Assembly (NCBI GenBank): GCA_036172665.1
Contig: CM069872.1
Location: forward strand, 51,012,101 to 51,076,100
Length of the DNA: 64,000 bases
Direction: 5' to 3'
From: Prosopocoilus inquinatus
Lineage: Eukaryota > Arthropoda > Insecta > Coleoptera > Lucanidae
The notes beneath the pieces are model-generated. The model was not told where the DNA came from. It made no database searches and saw only the letters and a list, made by a program, of their open reading frames with translations. The number at the start of each line of letters is the position of its first letter. Within the stretch, counting starts at the first letter, position 1. Positions 1 through 11,800 of this stretch are shown here, piece by piece. The position numbers and the translations under genes were made by a program.

Positions 1-34
1 AAAATACCAGCCCTAAATCACATTACTCTGTTAA

Positions 35-134
35 GGTGCGTCCAGACTTGCAACAGAACATCGCGCAACGTAAAAATCCTAATTGCGTGACAATGATGCG
101 GCATATTGCTGTTACGTTACCTGTCTGGATGCAC
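35..134. mobile_element. MITE-like element with short terminal inverted repeats
   Basis: The left end reads GGTGCGTCCAGAC and the right end, reverse-complemented, reads GTGCATCCAGAC, so about 12 bases are nearly perfectly inverted around a 75-base centre. This is the shape of a non-autonomous DNA transposon. No clear target-site duplication is visible and there is no coding capacity. The family is not identified. Confidence 0.4.
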
Positions 135-230
135 TATTTTCTTAATTTCAAGATTTACTGGTTCAAACATGCGCACGTGCAGATTATTATCATTTGAAAT
201 TGCTTTTTTGTCCCACATAGTAAATACGAT

Positions 231-238
231 TATATAAA
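231..238 (+). promoter_or_regulatory. Candidate TATA box upstream of the CPAP1-like gene
   Basis: TATATAAA lies 450 bases upstream of the first coding exon. A possible splice donor (ATAC then GTGAGG) near 509 would close a non-coding first exon that joins the acceptor at 670-671. This is only a motif match in AT-rich DNA; no transcript evidence is available. Confidence 0.2.
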
Positions 239-684
239 TTTCGTTTTGTTTCGTGAATGAAAGAAAGAGGAAGCTATAATTAGTTTTGATTGCATACCAA
301 CGATTGCATCGCCGGCAACTCTTATACGATTGTAATTAAACAATCGATTCCATCTGATAAGAGACTCACCGAACGATTCTTTTTCTTTATTTGACCTTTC
401 ACGCTTCCAATTTAAAATGAACTTGCGGATGCCTATAACTGTAAAGGCATAGTCTTTAGATTTAATCCTTCTTCGTATATACGGTTCGGTTATTTACATT
501 GTTAGATACGTGAGGGCGATAAGCAATTAATTAAATTATTTGTATCTGCAGACCACTTCATTTGGCGAGTAATTTTAATGCAGATATCATCAATTATTGT
601 ATTGATTGTTCATCGATGAAGTTGCACAACATAGTATGCAGTAAAACATGCGATTTTCTCTTTTGTTTCAGGAATTCTTATACG

Positions 685-3600
685 ATGGACCGGCTCCACA
701 TTTTTAGGTTGGGTAAGTGTCGCCGTTTAAAACTCACATAAATAATAAATGCAAATTTATAGCAAATTTGAATTTCGGATTTTTTTTAAGAATGAACAAA
801 AATATTTTGGATTTTTTTTTTCTTGAGCGTTCCACGACGAGGCAATCTAACTCGATTAGGTACGCAATCATACTTTATTAAATATCATTTCGAAAATATT
901 TTTAAATCGAAATTCTGGGTCAGATTTGTCCGAGTTACGTAAGAATCGCACTTCCATACGTTCACATTGACACGTTTTTTTAAGCGTAAGTAAAATTTAA
1001 TGTATTCGATAATGCTAATGGCCTTGATTTTAAGTACGTTAACTTTGGCGTGCTCGTCGGGGACTTTCGTTTTTATTAAATCCGTATCGAACGATGGGAT
1101 AGCACTGTAATGTTTATATTTATCGTACTTTTCCCAGACCTGCCTTGACATTAAAAATTTCGAGGCATACACAAAAAGAATTACCGAATCTTCGTCATGC
1201 ATATTTTCGGCGTTTGTTTGTTTGATGAGTTTGTACGCGGAAAACTATTTTAAAAATGATAAAGAAACCATGTTTATTCCTTTAGAGTTTAGTACTTTAT
1301 TTTTTATTCCTTCAGAGTAGTCATTTTTTCAAATTTTGTTAACAAATTATTTTTTTTATGAACTGGCCCTCTTGGGCAATCAACGGAATTCATAATTAGA
1401 GAAGGTTGTGATTGATGCTATTTAATCTCGTATGGTTGGACACATTGACAAAGCAATATTAAATTGACAACTGTTATATTTGAGGTTATGTTCGCTCTTT
1501 ATATTGTCTTTATTTTATTTGACCACCACCCCCTGGTTTTCGAGTAATAACGGCCGTCTCACGAAATTTTTCAGTACACAGATTAATTGAGAAAAATTTA
1601 AGCCGAATATCAAACATTTTGAAAAATAAACGTCACGTTTCTGACACTTAAACGTTTAATTTCAAGCTGCAAGCCCGTGTTGCCAACTTTATCGTAAATA
1701 TCACAGCCTGCTCTAATTATAAATTCCGCTGATCGCACGATATTAAGCCAAGCGAAATCATCAAAAACGACTTTTGATTGCATAATTGCATCAAATAAAA
1801 ATGTCGCCCTATTTAAATATTACATAAATAATATTACGTAGCGTATGTAAACGCAAAACGTTCAGAAATATTCGAAACTACTCGCTAATCAATCTCAATG
1901 ACATAAGAAAAATAATTTAGTTTCGAAGCTGCAATAAATTCATTTCGACAATAATAAAAAAAATAAACATAAAATAGAAAACTTTGGCGACTAGAATGAG
2001 GACAAGGAAAGTGCCTCTTTAATTACTAAAAAAAAATGTAAAATGTTTATATTTTCAAATAGATAAAATGTAATATATTTTTTTTTGTTTTGCAGGTTTC
2101 ACATTATTATTATACATCACATGTTACGGAAGATCAATGGTAACTAAACAATATTATTTGTAAATGAAAACAAAATAGTCAGTCTCTACCTTGCAGCTTG
2201 TTTTTATATAGGACTTGATCAGTTCCAAACGAAAAGAAATGTTTAAAGTACATTTAAGCGACCTAGCCCGTATTATACAGTGGGCATCGAAACTGCACCT
2301 TATTCAACAAGTTAAACAGAAAGCGTAATGTGACTGTCAGAAATAATTATTCTTTACAAAACAACGTCTTTTTATGTCAAGTTTTAAATGACACAAATAA
2401 ATATTTCTTTTCGTTTGTATCTGGATGTAAATTCATTTTTTATTTATTCAAATAATTTTTTGGAATAACTTAAGTAATTAAGTCTTCCAAAATAACTATT
2501 AAGAGTAGTTCTAATGAGACAATATGTCATTCCAGGTTGTTGATGGCTTATCGGCTTACGAGAAAATGGGCGGCAGAATACCCGAGGAGTTAGTCTTCTA
2601 TCAGGGTAAGTTAATTCAATTAATGTTATTTACAAAACAAGCAAGTTACGTAATTTTGCGTTCTTTAAGTCATCAACTGCAAGTTCAGTGATGACGTCGA
2701 GGTAGATGTTTTACATTAACATCAATTTGATCACATAAACAAAAAGGTCTTCAGCCAAAGGTCACCGGTAAAAATAACCGTGCACAGCTAACTGGTTTGT
2801 AAAACTAAAATGCGTTTTTGAAGCGTTAATTTTTACGGTATACACAACCTCAAGGGAATCTTAATTGTCTTTTTTTAATTTTTAGGAGTTCAAGGCAAGC
2901 CGGGAGTAGATTTTCCGGTGTTTGCGAGAATCCCCAGGACCAGCTTCAACTGCAAGGAAGTAGAATCTGGATATTATGCAGACTTGGAAACCGACTGTCA
3001 AGTTCGTAATTTTTTTTTTTAACGTTAAACGATTTCGCGTGCATTGTGTTATGCAAACCGAGCTGAAGTTGTTATCCTGCCCACCAACTTAATAAATGCA
3101 ATTCAACTATTGTTAATAGGAATGATGCCAAGACCACCGCTCGTAAAACAGCGAGTCTAGAATAATTATATAGCATTATGCCATCCGTATACTCTTGCGA
3201 CGTAATGTCTTTAAAACAATTATTAAAATAACATTGATTCAATATGTTATCGAGCGCTATTGTTTCAAAACTGTGCTCGACATTTAAAGAGCAAATTCCT
3301 CCTTCTAGAGCTAGAGTAATGTCAAATTGTTTTTTTTGCAATTGTATGTATTTTTTAGGTGTTCCATATATGCAACGATGGGGCAAAAATATCGTTCCTC
3401 TGCCCCAATGGAACGATATTCCAACAGTCGGATTTGATTTGCGAATGGTGGTTCAAAGTCAAATGCTCGGAATCCCCAAATTATTACCAAGAGAGCGCTG
3501 AGCAGTTGCGTGAAAACACGAAGAGAAGAAAGTCCTTCAGGAAAGTCATCAACAACATCAAGTACAACGTCATCAACAAAAGCCAAAGTCCTGGAAACCA

Positions 3601-6600
3601 AATCGTCAACAACATAGTTTCACCTGAGAGGAAGAACGAAAGCGAATCTTTCAGTAAATTCTCGAGCGATACCAGAATCGAGCAACTCAACGGTAACAGG
3701 GGGCAGCGCAAATTCAATCTGAATTCACCCAGTGACGTCAGTAATTCCTTGAGCGTGGGACCGACCCAACCGACCCTCAGCAGCAGCGAGGAAACTCAAG
3801 TTCCGGAAGAATCCGCCTCGTTCTACAAGAATTCCCAAAATACAATTCAACAGGTTGGAAAGCACGTGACGAACAACCCCTACCCCAACCACAGGGAAAC
3901 GTATTCCGATGAGCCGGACATAAAATATTTCTACACCCAACCCCTCAACGGGTTCCCTCAGAGTACCTCTCCTGCAAGCCCCCAAACCCGATCGACCAAT
4001 CGATTCCCGCTCAACGACGGAAAGCCTTTTGTGGTCACGACCCCTCGCGTACAATATAACATCAACAATTTTGAAAAAGTGACCGACATTGGGGGTAAAA
4101 CCCTGGTGGTTTCTTCGACGGAACCGTTTCGATACTCGCCTACTGTTCCCCCCATCACGGTAACGAGCAAATCTTTATTGCAGTCCACCCCGTCTACAAA
4201 AATTGACTCGAAACTCGCTTCACCAGCTTACGTTCCTAAAGAAGTTCAATTGGGTGTACACGTAGATGTTAACCCTAATTCTGGACCGCCTTCGTTTAGT
4301 AAAATACCCGAAAGCGTTTTGGTCAAGATTAACGGCGACCGCCAAACACAAAATGAACCTTACTCAAGTCCACCCACCGAAATAAATACTTCCACGCCAC
4401 ATTACGATTCTGCAAGTTCCATCAGCACGACGTATTTGCCTAGCTTTGGGGAAAACCATGTTACTTCCGAGCCAATAACAGGAGATGATAAGCAAGCGAA
4501 CCTGCAAGCACCAGCCAATCCTTTGGTTCACGCAAATAATAATGATAAAATCTTCAATCAGGGAATAAGAGTCGGCACTACTCCTTTACAAGACCACCAG
4601 ATTGTTATAGGTCACCCAAAACTTGTTTTTGACGGCGACGAAGACTTGATTGTTAACCCCCCGCTCGAAGGTCCAAATAAGCTTGGGGACAAATTTTTGA
4701 AAAACACGTCTGATTACCAAATTGTAATAGGCCATCCCAAAATTGATTTTCGGCCAAACACCACCTCACCGCCTAAATTTGGAGAGCCCGAACTTTCAAA
4801 AACTAGTTCGAAATTTGCCGAAAGCAAAACAGACACGAGCACTCCCTTCTATACGAAATTCGGTGAGAGTTACTCTTCGCCCTCTTACAACGCGATCACA
4901 GGCTTCACACCATCCAACAAATTGGGAGCGGGTTTAAAACCATCACCTTCCCCATCAACCGAATCAAATATAATTAAAATTCGAGTTAATAACTTCTCGA
5001 ATGTTGATCGAGGTCGATCTTCCGTATCACCAGAGCCGAAGACGGTGATACTAGAAGGATACGATCAAGGAGTGCCGGTGACTGATTCGGACGTGTTTAG
5101 AGTCTCCGTCAATGGCCAAATAAATACGGAGCGACCAAGTGATGAAAACACTTTGACCAAAACAACAACAAGGAGAAATGGTTTCTACTTAACTAAACAG
5201 TTTGCTTATGATGTAGAGAGCACCACTCTGCCATCTACCGGCGGCGGTGCAAATACTTACTTGCCAAAATCCACCACTGCGTCGCAGAAGAACACAGGTC
5301 AACCAGCTACCGGTTCTTCCAGCGCAAACACTTACTTACCAAAGTCCACCACTGCGTTGCCTTTATTCCAGGAAAGCACAGGTCAACCAACCACCGGTTC
5401 TTCCAGCGCAAACACTTACTTACCAAAGTCCACCACTGTGTTGCCATTCTTGCACGAAACCACACCGCTACCATCTTCCGCTTCTTCCAGTGCAAACACT
5501 TACCTACCAAAGTCCACCACTGCATCGCCTTTAATTCAGAAAAGTCAATTCCCTGGCAGTGGAACCCCTAATCAAGAAACGTCGGCGGGAGTTGCTCAAC
5601 CCCCCGACGTGATCTTCAAAGATGAAACTCTTCGACCAAAACCGTTCGAGTTACCCCCAAAGGCCAACAGCGACGTCCTCGTCGAGCTTGAACAGCGCAC
5701 AACCTTGTCGCCGTCGAACGCCGGTTTCACCATCGAACCTCACCCTCATGTTTACGTCTCTTCGGCAAGGCCTTTCTCAGCTAACACGTTAGAAGCCGTC
5801 TTGCCAACCGCCCCCACGGAATTCACGACCGAGAAATCGTCGATTTACGAGCACGTCCACAACATGCTGAAAACTCTGAAAGAGATTGCCGACGAGGAAA
5901 GGGGGCGAAAAGGGGGCGACGGTGCTGCAAACACGTCAAGACCAGGTTTGCTTATTCCACCATCGGCCGGGCCGCAGAGTTTGCACTCACTCGCCGTGTA
6001 TTTTGCAAACGCCCAGGATAATGCTGCGACTACCGAAGGAAAAGAAAATGGGGAGGGTGAAGCTGAAGACGAAAGCGAAGCCCAAGCAATTAACGAGTTG
6101 CTTACGCGCGCAACTGTGCATAGGTATAACGACTTATTTAAAAACACTGATGGAGGAGGTGATGGTGATGATGATGATGATGAGGAGGAGGAGGAGGAAG
6201 AAGATATTACGACGAATTTATCTGGGGTTAGACAAGGTGAAGATGGTGATGCTTTCGATAATGATTTGCTGGGACAACACTCCAAGAATCCTACAGTGAC
6301 ACCACGAGTGCGTCAACTAGCGCAAGTATTCACGAAAGCCCTTTCGTCTTACCTGGATAATCCCGATACGTTCAAAAAGGCTTTGCAGGAAATAAGACCG
6401 ACGGAGCCCCCTGCAATTACCGCCGGAGTTACGGCCTCGCGGGTTGAAGACGACGAGCTCCTAAATTACTCAGACGCGGATATAGTGCCGGGCCTTCCAC
6501 GTTTAACCACAACCACGTCGATCAGTCCAACTTGGGGGTACATCCTCGCCCCTAATAACTCGAACACTTTCGAATATAATTCCTTGAGTTCCGAAGGTGA

Positions 6601-7312
6601 AAACCTGCAGAGCGCTGACAGTCAGTCTTTCGTCACGCAATTCAATAATTTGGTGAAAGATAAAATCCAAAAGCAGAAGGAGTTGAGCACGTCACCCAAA
6701 CCTGATTTGCCTCCGAGTGGTGGTCATTGGACTTCCTCGTCTGGGGTTACGACTCTTTGGCGCGATGCCCTTTACACGCCCCCATTGACCATCAATCAAA
6801 ACCTCAGCAGCGCAAATCAAACTGAAAGGCCGCCGGTGGTTTCGAGCAGCATCGATTACGAATTAAGGGCTTTGCCAAAATTAAGCCTCAACTCAACGCA
6901 AGTCCATGGCCTCTTGATTGACTTCATGAATTCAAGCCAGCCCGACGACACCAACAAGTTACACCGTATTTTAGAGAAGCTCAACACGACTCAAGACGAG
7001 TTCCTTGCCAAGATGCGTGCGATTGAGCAAAACCCCATAACCCGCAGGTTGATTCTGCTTTTGATCAGCGAGTGTGGCTCGAACGTGACCAAAGATGTTG
7101 AGGCGAGAACGACCACGGTCCACGAGGTTTTGAACTTGGCCAACGTCAGCGACGCAAAAATAACTCCAGTCGACGGTGGTGAGAAGTCCACGGGAGTTCC
7201 CTCGCCGTTCCAAGTCTTCGTGGATCCTTCCTTGCGCGAAGAGGACGACGATACGAGGGCGCTGCAGTTGTTGAACGCGCTGTATTCCATTTCGTCGAAA
7301 TTCGGAAAGTAA
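685..7312 (+). CDS. CPAP1-like secreted chitin-binding protein (one CBM14 domain, long low-complexity tail)
   Basis: Coding exons are 685-712, 2096-2139, 2536-2605, 2886-3001 and 3359-7312 (TAA), with all phases closing, giving 1403 residues. The first exon starts after a TTTCAG acceptor at 671. The N-terminus is a hydrophobic signal peptide (residues 1-23, core FTLLLYITCY). Residues 70-122 form a type-2 chitin-binding (peritrophin-A, CBM14) domain with cysteines at 70, 85, 91, 101, 114 and 122 (spacing 14-5-9-12-7) and the aromatic EWWF. Such proteins are secreted into cuticle and bind chitin; a single domain is the CPAP1 class. The rest is rich in Ser, Thr, Pro and Asn, with four SSSANTYLPKSTT-like repeats, two QIVIGHPK repeats and an acidic run near residue 1030. 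One 3.95-kb exon holds 94% of the protein. The donor at 3002 (GTTCGT) is weak but keeps the cysteine framework intact. The exact family member is not resolved. Confidence 0.9.
885..1202 (-). CDS. Hypothetical 105-residue single-exon ORF in intron 1 of the CPAP1-like gene
   Basis: An ATG-started frame runs antisense inside the first coding intron (713-2095) of the CPAP1-like gene and ends in TGA. Codons mix C/G and A/T third positions (for example GAC GAG CAC GCC), unlike pure AT-rich noise, and the product is basic and mixed in composition (includes SRQVWEKYDKYKHYSAIPSF). No domain is recognised, there is no signal peptide, and no promoter is visible. It could be a small gene, a transposon fragment, or chance. 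Confidence 0.28.
   Translation of the reverse strand: MHDEDSVILFVYASKFLMSRQVWEKYDKYKHYSAIPSFDTDLIKTKVPDEHAKVNVLKIKAISIIEYIKFYLRLKKRVNVNVWKCDSYVTRTNLTQNFDLKIFSK
5240..5540 (+). repeat. In-frame coding minisatellite, four units of about 75-84 bp
   Basis: Units containing ACTTACTTACCAAAGTCCAC begin near 5249, 5324, 5408 and 5492. Every period is a multiple of three, so each adds 25-28 residues of the form SSSANTYLPKSTT plus a variable linker to the CPAP1-like protein. High identity suggests recent expansion and probable length polymorphism. Confidence 0.85.
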
Positions 7313-7499
7313 TTCGAACTTAGTGAGCTGTATTGACATAAGCAATGCATGAAAATAACGGGTTTAAAAGTAAAAGCGATGCCTGAGACGATTTTAAGGG
7401 AAGCTGCAAACGATTTGTGTCTTCTTTTAATTTTACTTAACCAGTATACTCCTAATGCCTTAATTTTTTAAAATAGATCTTTTCGAATAGTTTAACGTA

Positions 7500-7793
7500 T
7501 ATAGAGGGTGGTTCCGATATAACGTGACGGTAATTCTCCTTGTCGAAACGAGTGGGAAAGTCTGGTTCCATTTTAGACCCAGTCTTGTTTGGAAAAAAAA
7601 AACTAAAGATGGTAAAATGTTGAGAGTCGCTGGAGGTCTTTACAGACGGCATTATTCAGCGATACCCAAATATCTGTAGCATTTTTTTTAATCTAAGGAT
7701 AATCCAAGAGTACCGCTACACTTTTTGATTCCTTTACTCAAGCTGAGTCACCAGTTTCAATTTGGCACGTTGTATCGAGACCATCCTGTATTA
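7500..7793. mobile_element. MITE-like element downstream of the CPAP1-like stop codon
   Basis: The left end GGTGGTTCCGATATAACGTG and the right end, reverse-complemented (GATGGTCTCGATACAACGTG), match at 16 of 20 positions, with TATA-rich flanks on both sides. The interior of about 240 bases has no coding capacity. It lies 190 bases past the stop codon, so it is probably part of the 3' UTR. The superfamily is unknown. Confidence 0.5.
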
Positions 7794-7914
7794 TAGTGGA
7801 GTGTTATTATTTGGAGCGCGTGAAGGGTATGTTTTTGTTGTATTAATTTTAAGATAAATCTGTTATTGTTTCTGTTAACCACCGTGTATTCCATTACGTT
7901 CGTGCAAACTATTT

Positions 7915-7920
7915 ATTAAA
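7915..7920 (+). terminator. Possible proximal poly(A) signal of the CPAP1-like gene
   Basis: ATTAAA, a common variant poly(A) signal, occurs about 600 bases after the stop codon, followed by a GT/T-rich stretch. The alternative is the distal AATAAA at 8667. Confidence 0.25.
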
Positions 7921-8008
7921 GATGAGTTTGTTCGAGTTAACTAAACAAAATAATGTATTGTATTGTTGGCCGATTATACTTAAATGAATGATAACCAGCG
8001 AATGGATT

Positions 8009-8135
8009 TATATATTTTGTTCGACTAAATACAAACGATGCGGCAAACGTATAACTTTGCAGCGACGTGTGATTGCACATACTCTCGTTGCCGCTTCGTT
8101 CGAAATAAACCGAACAAAATATATAATTTCGTCCC
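8009..8135. mobile_element. Foldback MITE, copy 1 (second copy at 52018)
   Basis: The ends TATATTTTGTTCG and CGAACAAAATATA are inverted, and the inner arms (CAAACGATGCGGCAA versus TTGCCGCTTCGTTCG) extend the pairing to about 40 bases per arm. A homologous copy with the same arms lies at 52018-52150. The element is non-coding and sits between the converging CPAP1-like and Cad99C genes. Confidence 0.6.
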
Positions 8136-8666
8136 TTAATGATAACGAAATTGCTGATTAAAATAAGATAGAAAAGAACCTCTCACTCTTTTGTAACTCT
8201 TGTGGTAGAAGAATATTTAGCTCAGAGGGGGTTGGTCAAAGAATTTTCTGAAAGCAGTTAATTGAAAATGTAAAAAAATTAATTTGGTCTTTGTACTGAT
8301 CACGTGACAGGTTCTCCTCGATTTAATTTATTTCAACTTTTTCAAAGAAGTTTCTCCTTAATAAAACCAACTTATTTTCCTACAGATAAAATCTACATAA
8401 ACTTAAATGTTGCTTTTTATCTTGATTAGCTTACGTTAAGGCGCAAATGGTGATAGTTTTAAAGTGCTTTATTATAATTATGATGATTATTATTAATGCA
8501 ATCTATGTGACCGTGTTCCATGTTATTATGTATTCGACTGAAAGTGATGATTTGATTCAAGTATTTCCTTCCTTACCATCGAACGAAACGACGAAAAAAG
8601 AACAACTCTGCGTCCGACTTTAGCGCTTTGAATGTTGTAAGATATCTGCGTGTATATATTTCTGTA

Positions 8667-8672
8667 AATAAA
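8667..8672 (+). terminator. Possible distal poly(A) signal, CPAP1-like gene
   Basis: AATAAA on the + strand is followed by a T-rich stretch. It lies only 20 bases from the candidate signal of the converging Cad99C gene, so the two 3' ends may overlap. Between 7313 and here I see only the two MITEs and no ORF of note. Confidence 0.3.
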
Positions 8673-8692
8673 TCTTTTTTATAATCCGTTCA

Positions 8693-8698
8693 TTTATT
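8693..8698 (-). terminator. Candidate poly(A) signal of Cad99C
   Basis: TTTATT on the + strand is AATAAA on the - strand, 195 bases after the Cad99C stop codon (8893-8895), a normal 3' UTR length. Confidence 0.4.
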
Positions 8699-8892
8699 TA
8701 GTATTTGGTTTCGTTGCACGCCAAGAAAAAAAAATACGTCGTTTTGTACCAAATATTTCGTGTTATATTCTCTTAAATAAAAATACATGATGTTTATATA
8801 CAATAAATTACAATCTATTATGTAAAAAATATGCATACAACCCTTTAGCTGAAACCTATCTTTAAATAAATTACCGAATAAATTCATCTTAT

Positions 8893-11800
8893 TTACAATT
8901 CCGTCGTCGTTTCTACAGGCGAGTGATCGCCGTAGGTGAAACCCAAATGAGAATAGTCTTTCTTTTCTCTGAACATCACGTTCTCGTTCGTCGGACTTGC
9001 GTTCATCTCCTCATCATCTGAAGACCTTCGAAGAAATGACCTGATTCATTAGTTTTACACCTTTCAATTGTCCCAGCAGAAAACAACTCCCCCTTCATAC
9101 AGGCCTGATTCATTAGGTGGGAGAATACTCCGAGTTCAAAATTGATTCATCTGAAATGCGGTCCAGTACCGAAATTTACCATTTTATGGTTGGTACAGCG
9201 AAACGTTTGCATCGTCATCCTCAGACACTGGGGTTTGATATTCCTGCGCGGTGACTCAGGCTTGCTTTTGAAGACGGTGTTGGTTCGAAACATAAAAAAG
9301 TTACTTACCGATGATATATGTGATCACGATTGATGTTATTTGATAAAATGTGTTCGCCAACGCTGGAAGCACGTGCAGTCGTTGCTGACTCACTACTAAC
9401 AGGACTCTGCTGACCTGCAATCATTCAACCCTAACTTACTTTCTATTCCAGACTTTAAAAGAACGAATAAAATCATATAAGACAATTAGTCCCAACCCAG
9501 AGGTTGTAAAAATTGTACTAAACCATTCTGGTAGATGGGAGGGAGGTGCTGAACGATTTTTGCATTCACCTCACAGATTAGGTTGCTTGTTGGTTTTAAG
9601 AGAAAAGACTCTTACCGTATTTATTTAAATTATTATCCTTGCTGATGTAACTAACATTTTCTAAGCTGAACGTGTGGTTCTTGTTGCTGAAGTCCAAGTG
9701 TAAGTCGTTGTAATCATCCGGATCATCAACGGGAACGCACATTTGCAGAACTTGCGTTTCGTACTCCTTCAAATTCGGCTCGACGTACACCGAATCGTAT
9801 CGGGCAGGGCTGGCCGGGACGATGTAGGACCTCTGCATTTGGTCCTTGAAATTCTTGTACCTAAGGCACGCGTAGGTTAAACACCAGGCTTGATTTGTTG
9901 AGCCGTTGTTATCCATACCTCGACCATGACACGCATATGTAGATAATCCCGACTATTCCGAGAATGAAAATTATGCAGGCGATTATGATAAGAGCGTAGG
10001 GAAAAACTTCGCCGTTCAAGGTGGCGATTGAGGCGGTTTTTACTTTGTGGATGACTATGGGTTCGTGTATGGTCATAGCCGTGTGCTTGATTTGGCCCGT
10101 GACATCGAACGTTATGTTCGTCATCGCGGACTTTTCCAAAATTGATCTGAAAACAAAGGCATCCTAAGAAATTTGAAAACTTTGGATAGGGTTTGGAATC
10201 GCTCAGTAGCATCTCAGTATGAGGTAGTAGGTTGGAGTTGCCAAACTCTTCTCCCATCAGCCAATCCATAGCTGAAGGAAGAATGAGGTGTTCAGTCTAG
10301 TCTGGTCGTGGCTTCAAGTCTATTCCTTGAATCGCTTGCTTCATTCTTGCTTTCTCTTCATAACAGTAATTCTGCGGTGTTTCCTTGATTGCTCCATTGG
10401 TGACTTTGAGAGTCGAGTAACTCGTGATTCTTGGTGGTTAGGGCATATTCAAAGACAGACTGACAAAAAAGGAAAATGTTTGGGGGAAAACAGGAGAGGA
10501 AGACTGTGGAAATCATGGAAACCCAGTGGACCCGGAGGAAGAAGCAGAAGAAAAAATGGAAATACGATGGGAAAGAATTAAGCAAGAAAACTTACTCAAT
10601 CCTTAGTTGAAAGAAGAATGAAGTGTTGAATCCTTGGCCTCGACTAAACTTTTAAGGTAGTTCAGTCGAGGCAAAGGATCTTACGCTCCAGGGTGGGCCT
10701 CAGCCTCTTCTTCTAATTACTTGCTTCATTTTTATATAGTTTTGCTGTTACCTTACGTCCATAGAGCGTGTTTCGTTGATTGTTCCATCGGTCACGGGAT
10801 TAAGAGAAGAACAAAAGGAATTTGGAACGATTCGGCTCTTTGGGGCAAGATCTAAGCTATCAAAGAATTCAGGTTTTGCGAGAAGTGCATTGATCGGTTT
10901 GGTATAATTGGGGGGATGCCAGTTTCATGCTGAGGAGCAGCTTATTCCAAATCCTTACATCTTAATTTGGCAGACCGACAAAAAAGAAAAGTGTTTAGAG
11001 AGAGAGAGGAAGACTGTGGGAATCATGGAAACCCAGAGAACGAGAGGAAGAAGCAGAAGAGGAAATGGAAATACGATTGTAAAGAATTAAGCAAACAACT
11101 CCTTTGCCCTTACTCAATCCTTAGTTGAAAGAAGAATGAGATGTTGAATACCTTAAAAGTTCAATCGAGGCAAAGGATCTTACGCTCCAGGGAGGGCCTC
11201 AGCCCCTCCTTCTAATCACTTGCTTCATTCTTGCCTAGTTTTGCTTTTATCTTACATCTCTAAGGCGTGTTACGTTTATTGTTCCATTGCCCACAGGATT
11301 AAGAGTAGAAGACGAATTTAGAACGTTTCGATTCTTTTGGGGCAAGATCTAAGCTAGTTTTGCAAAAAGTGCATGGATCAGTTAGGTAGGTATAATTGGG
11401 GGGATGCCAGTTTCATGCTGAAGAGGAGCAGCTTATTCCAAATCCTTACATCTTAATTTGGCAGACCGACAAAAAAGAAAAGTGTGTAGGGGAAAATAAG
11501 AGAGGAAGACTGTGGGAATCATGGAAACTCAGAGAACGAGAGGAAGAAGCAGAAGAGAAAATGGAAATACGATTGGAAAGAATTAAGCAAACAACTCCTT
11601 TGCCCTTACTCAATCCTTAGTTGAAAGAAGAATGAGATGTTGAATACCTTAAAAGTTCAGTCGAGGCAAAGGATCTTACGCTCCAGGGAGGGCCTCAGCC
11701 CCTCCTTCTAATCACTTGCTTCATTCTTGCCTAGTTTTGCTTTTATCTTACATCTCTAAGGCGTGTTACGTTTATTGTTCCATTGGCCACAGGATTAAGA

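Noticed and set aside
5845..6285. Serine-rich - strand frame opposite the CPAP1-like exon
   Set aside because: It is the reverse reading of the acidic GAN/GAG codon run of the real gene, a shadow frame.
9142..9333. 63-codon + strand frame between Cad99C exons
   Set aside because: It overlaps a short Cad99C intron and the antisense of exon 9309-9414, with no sign of coding.
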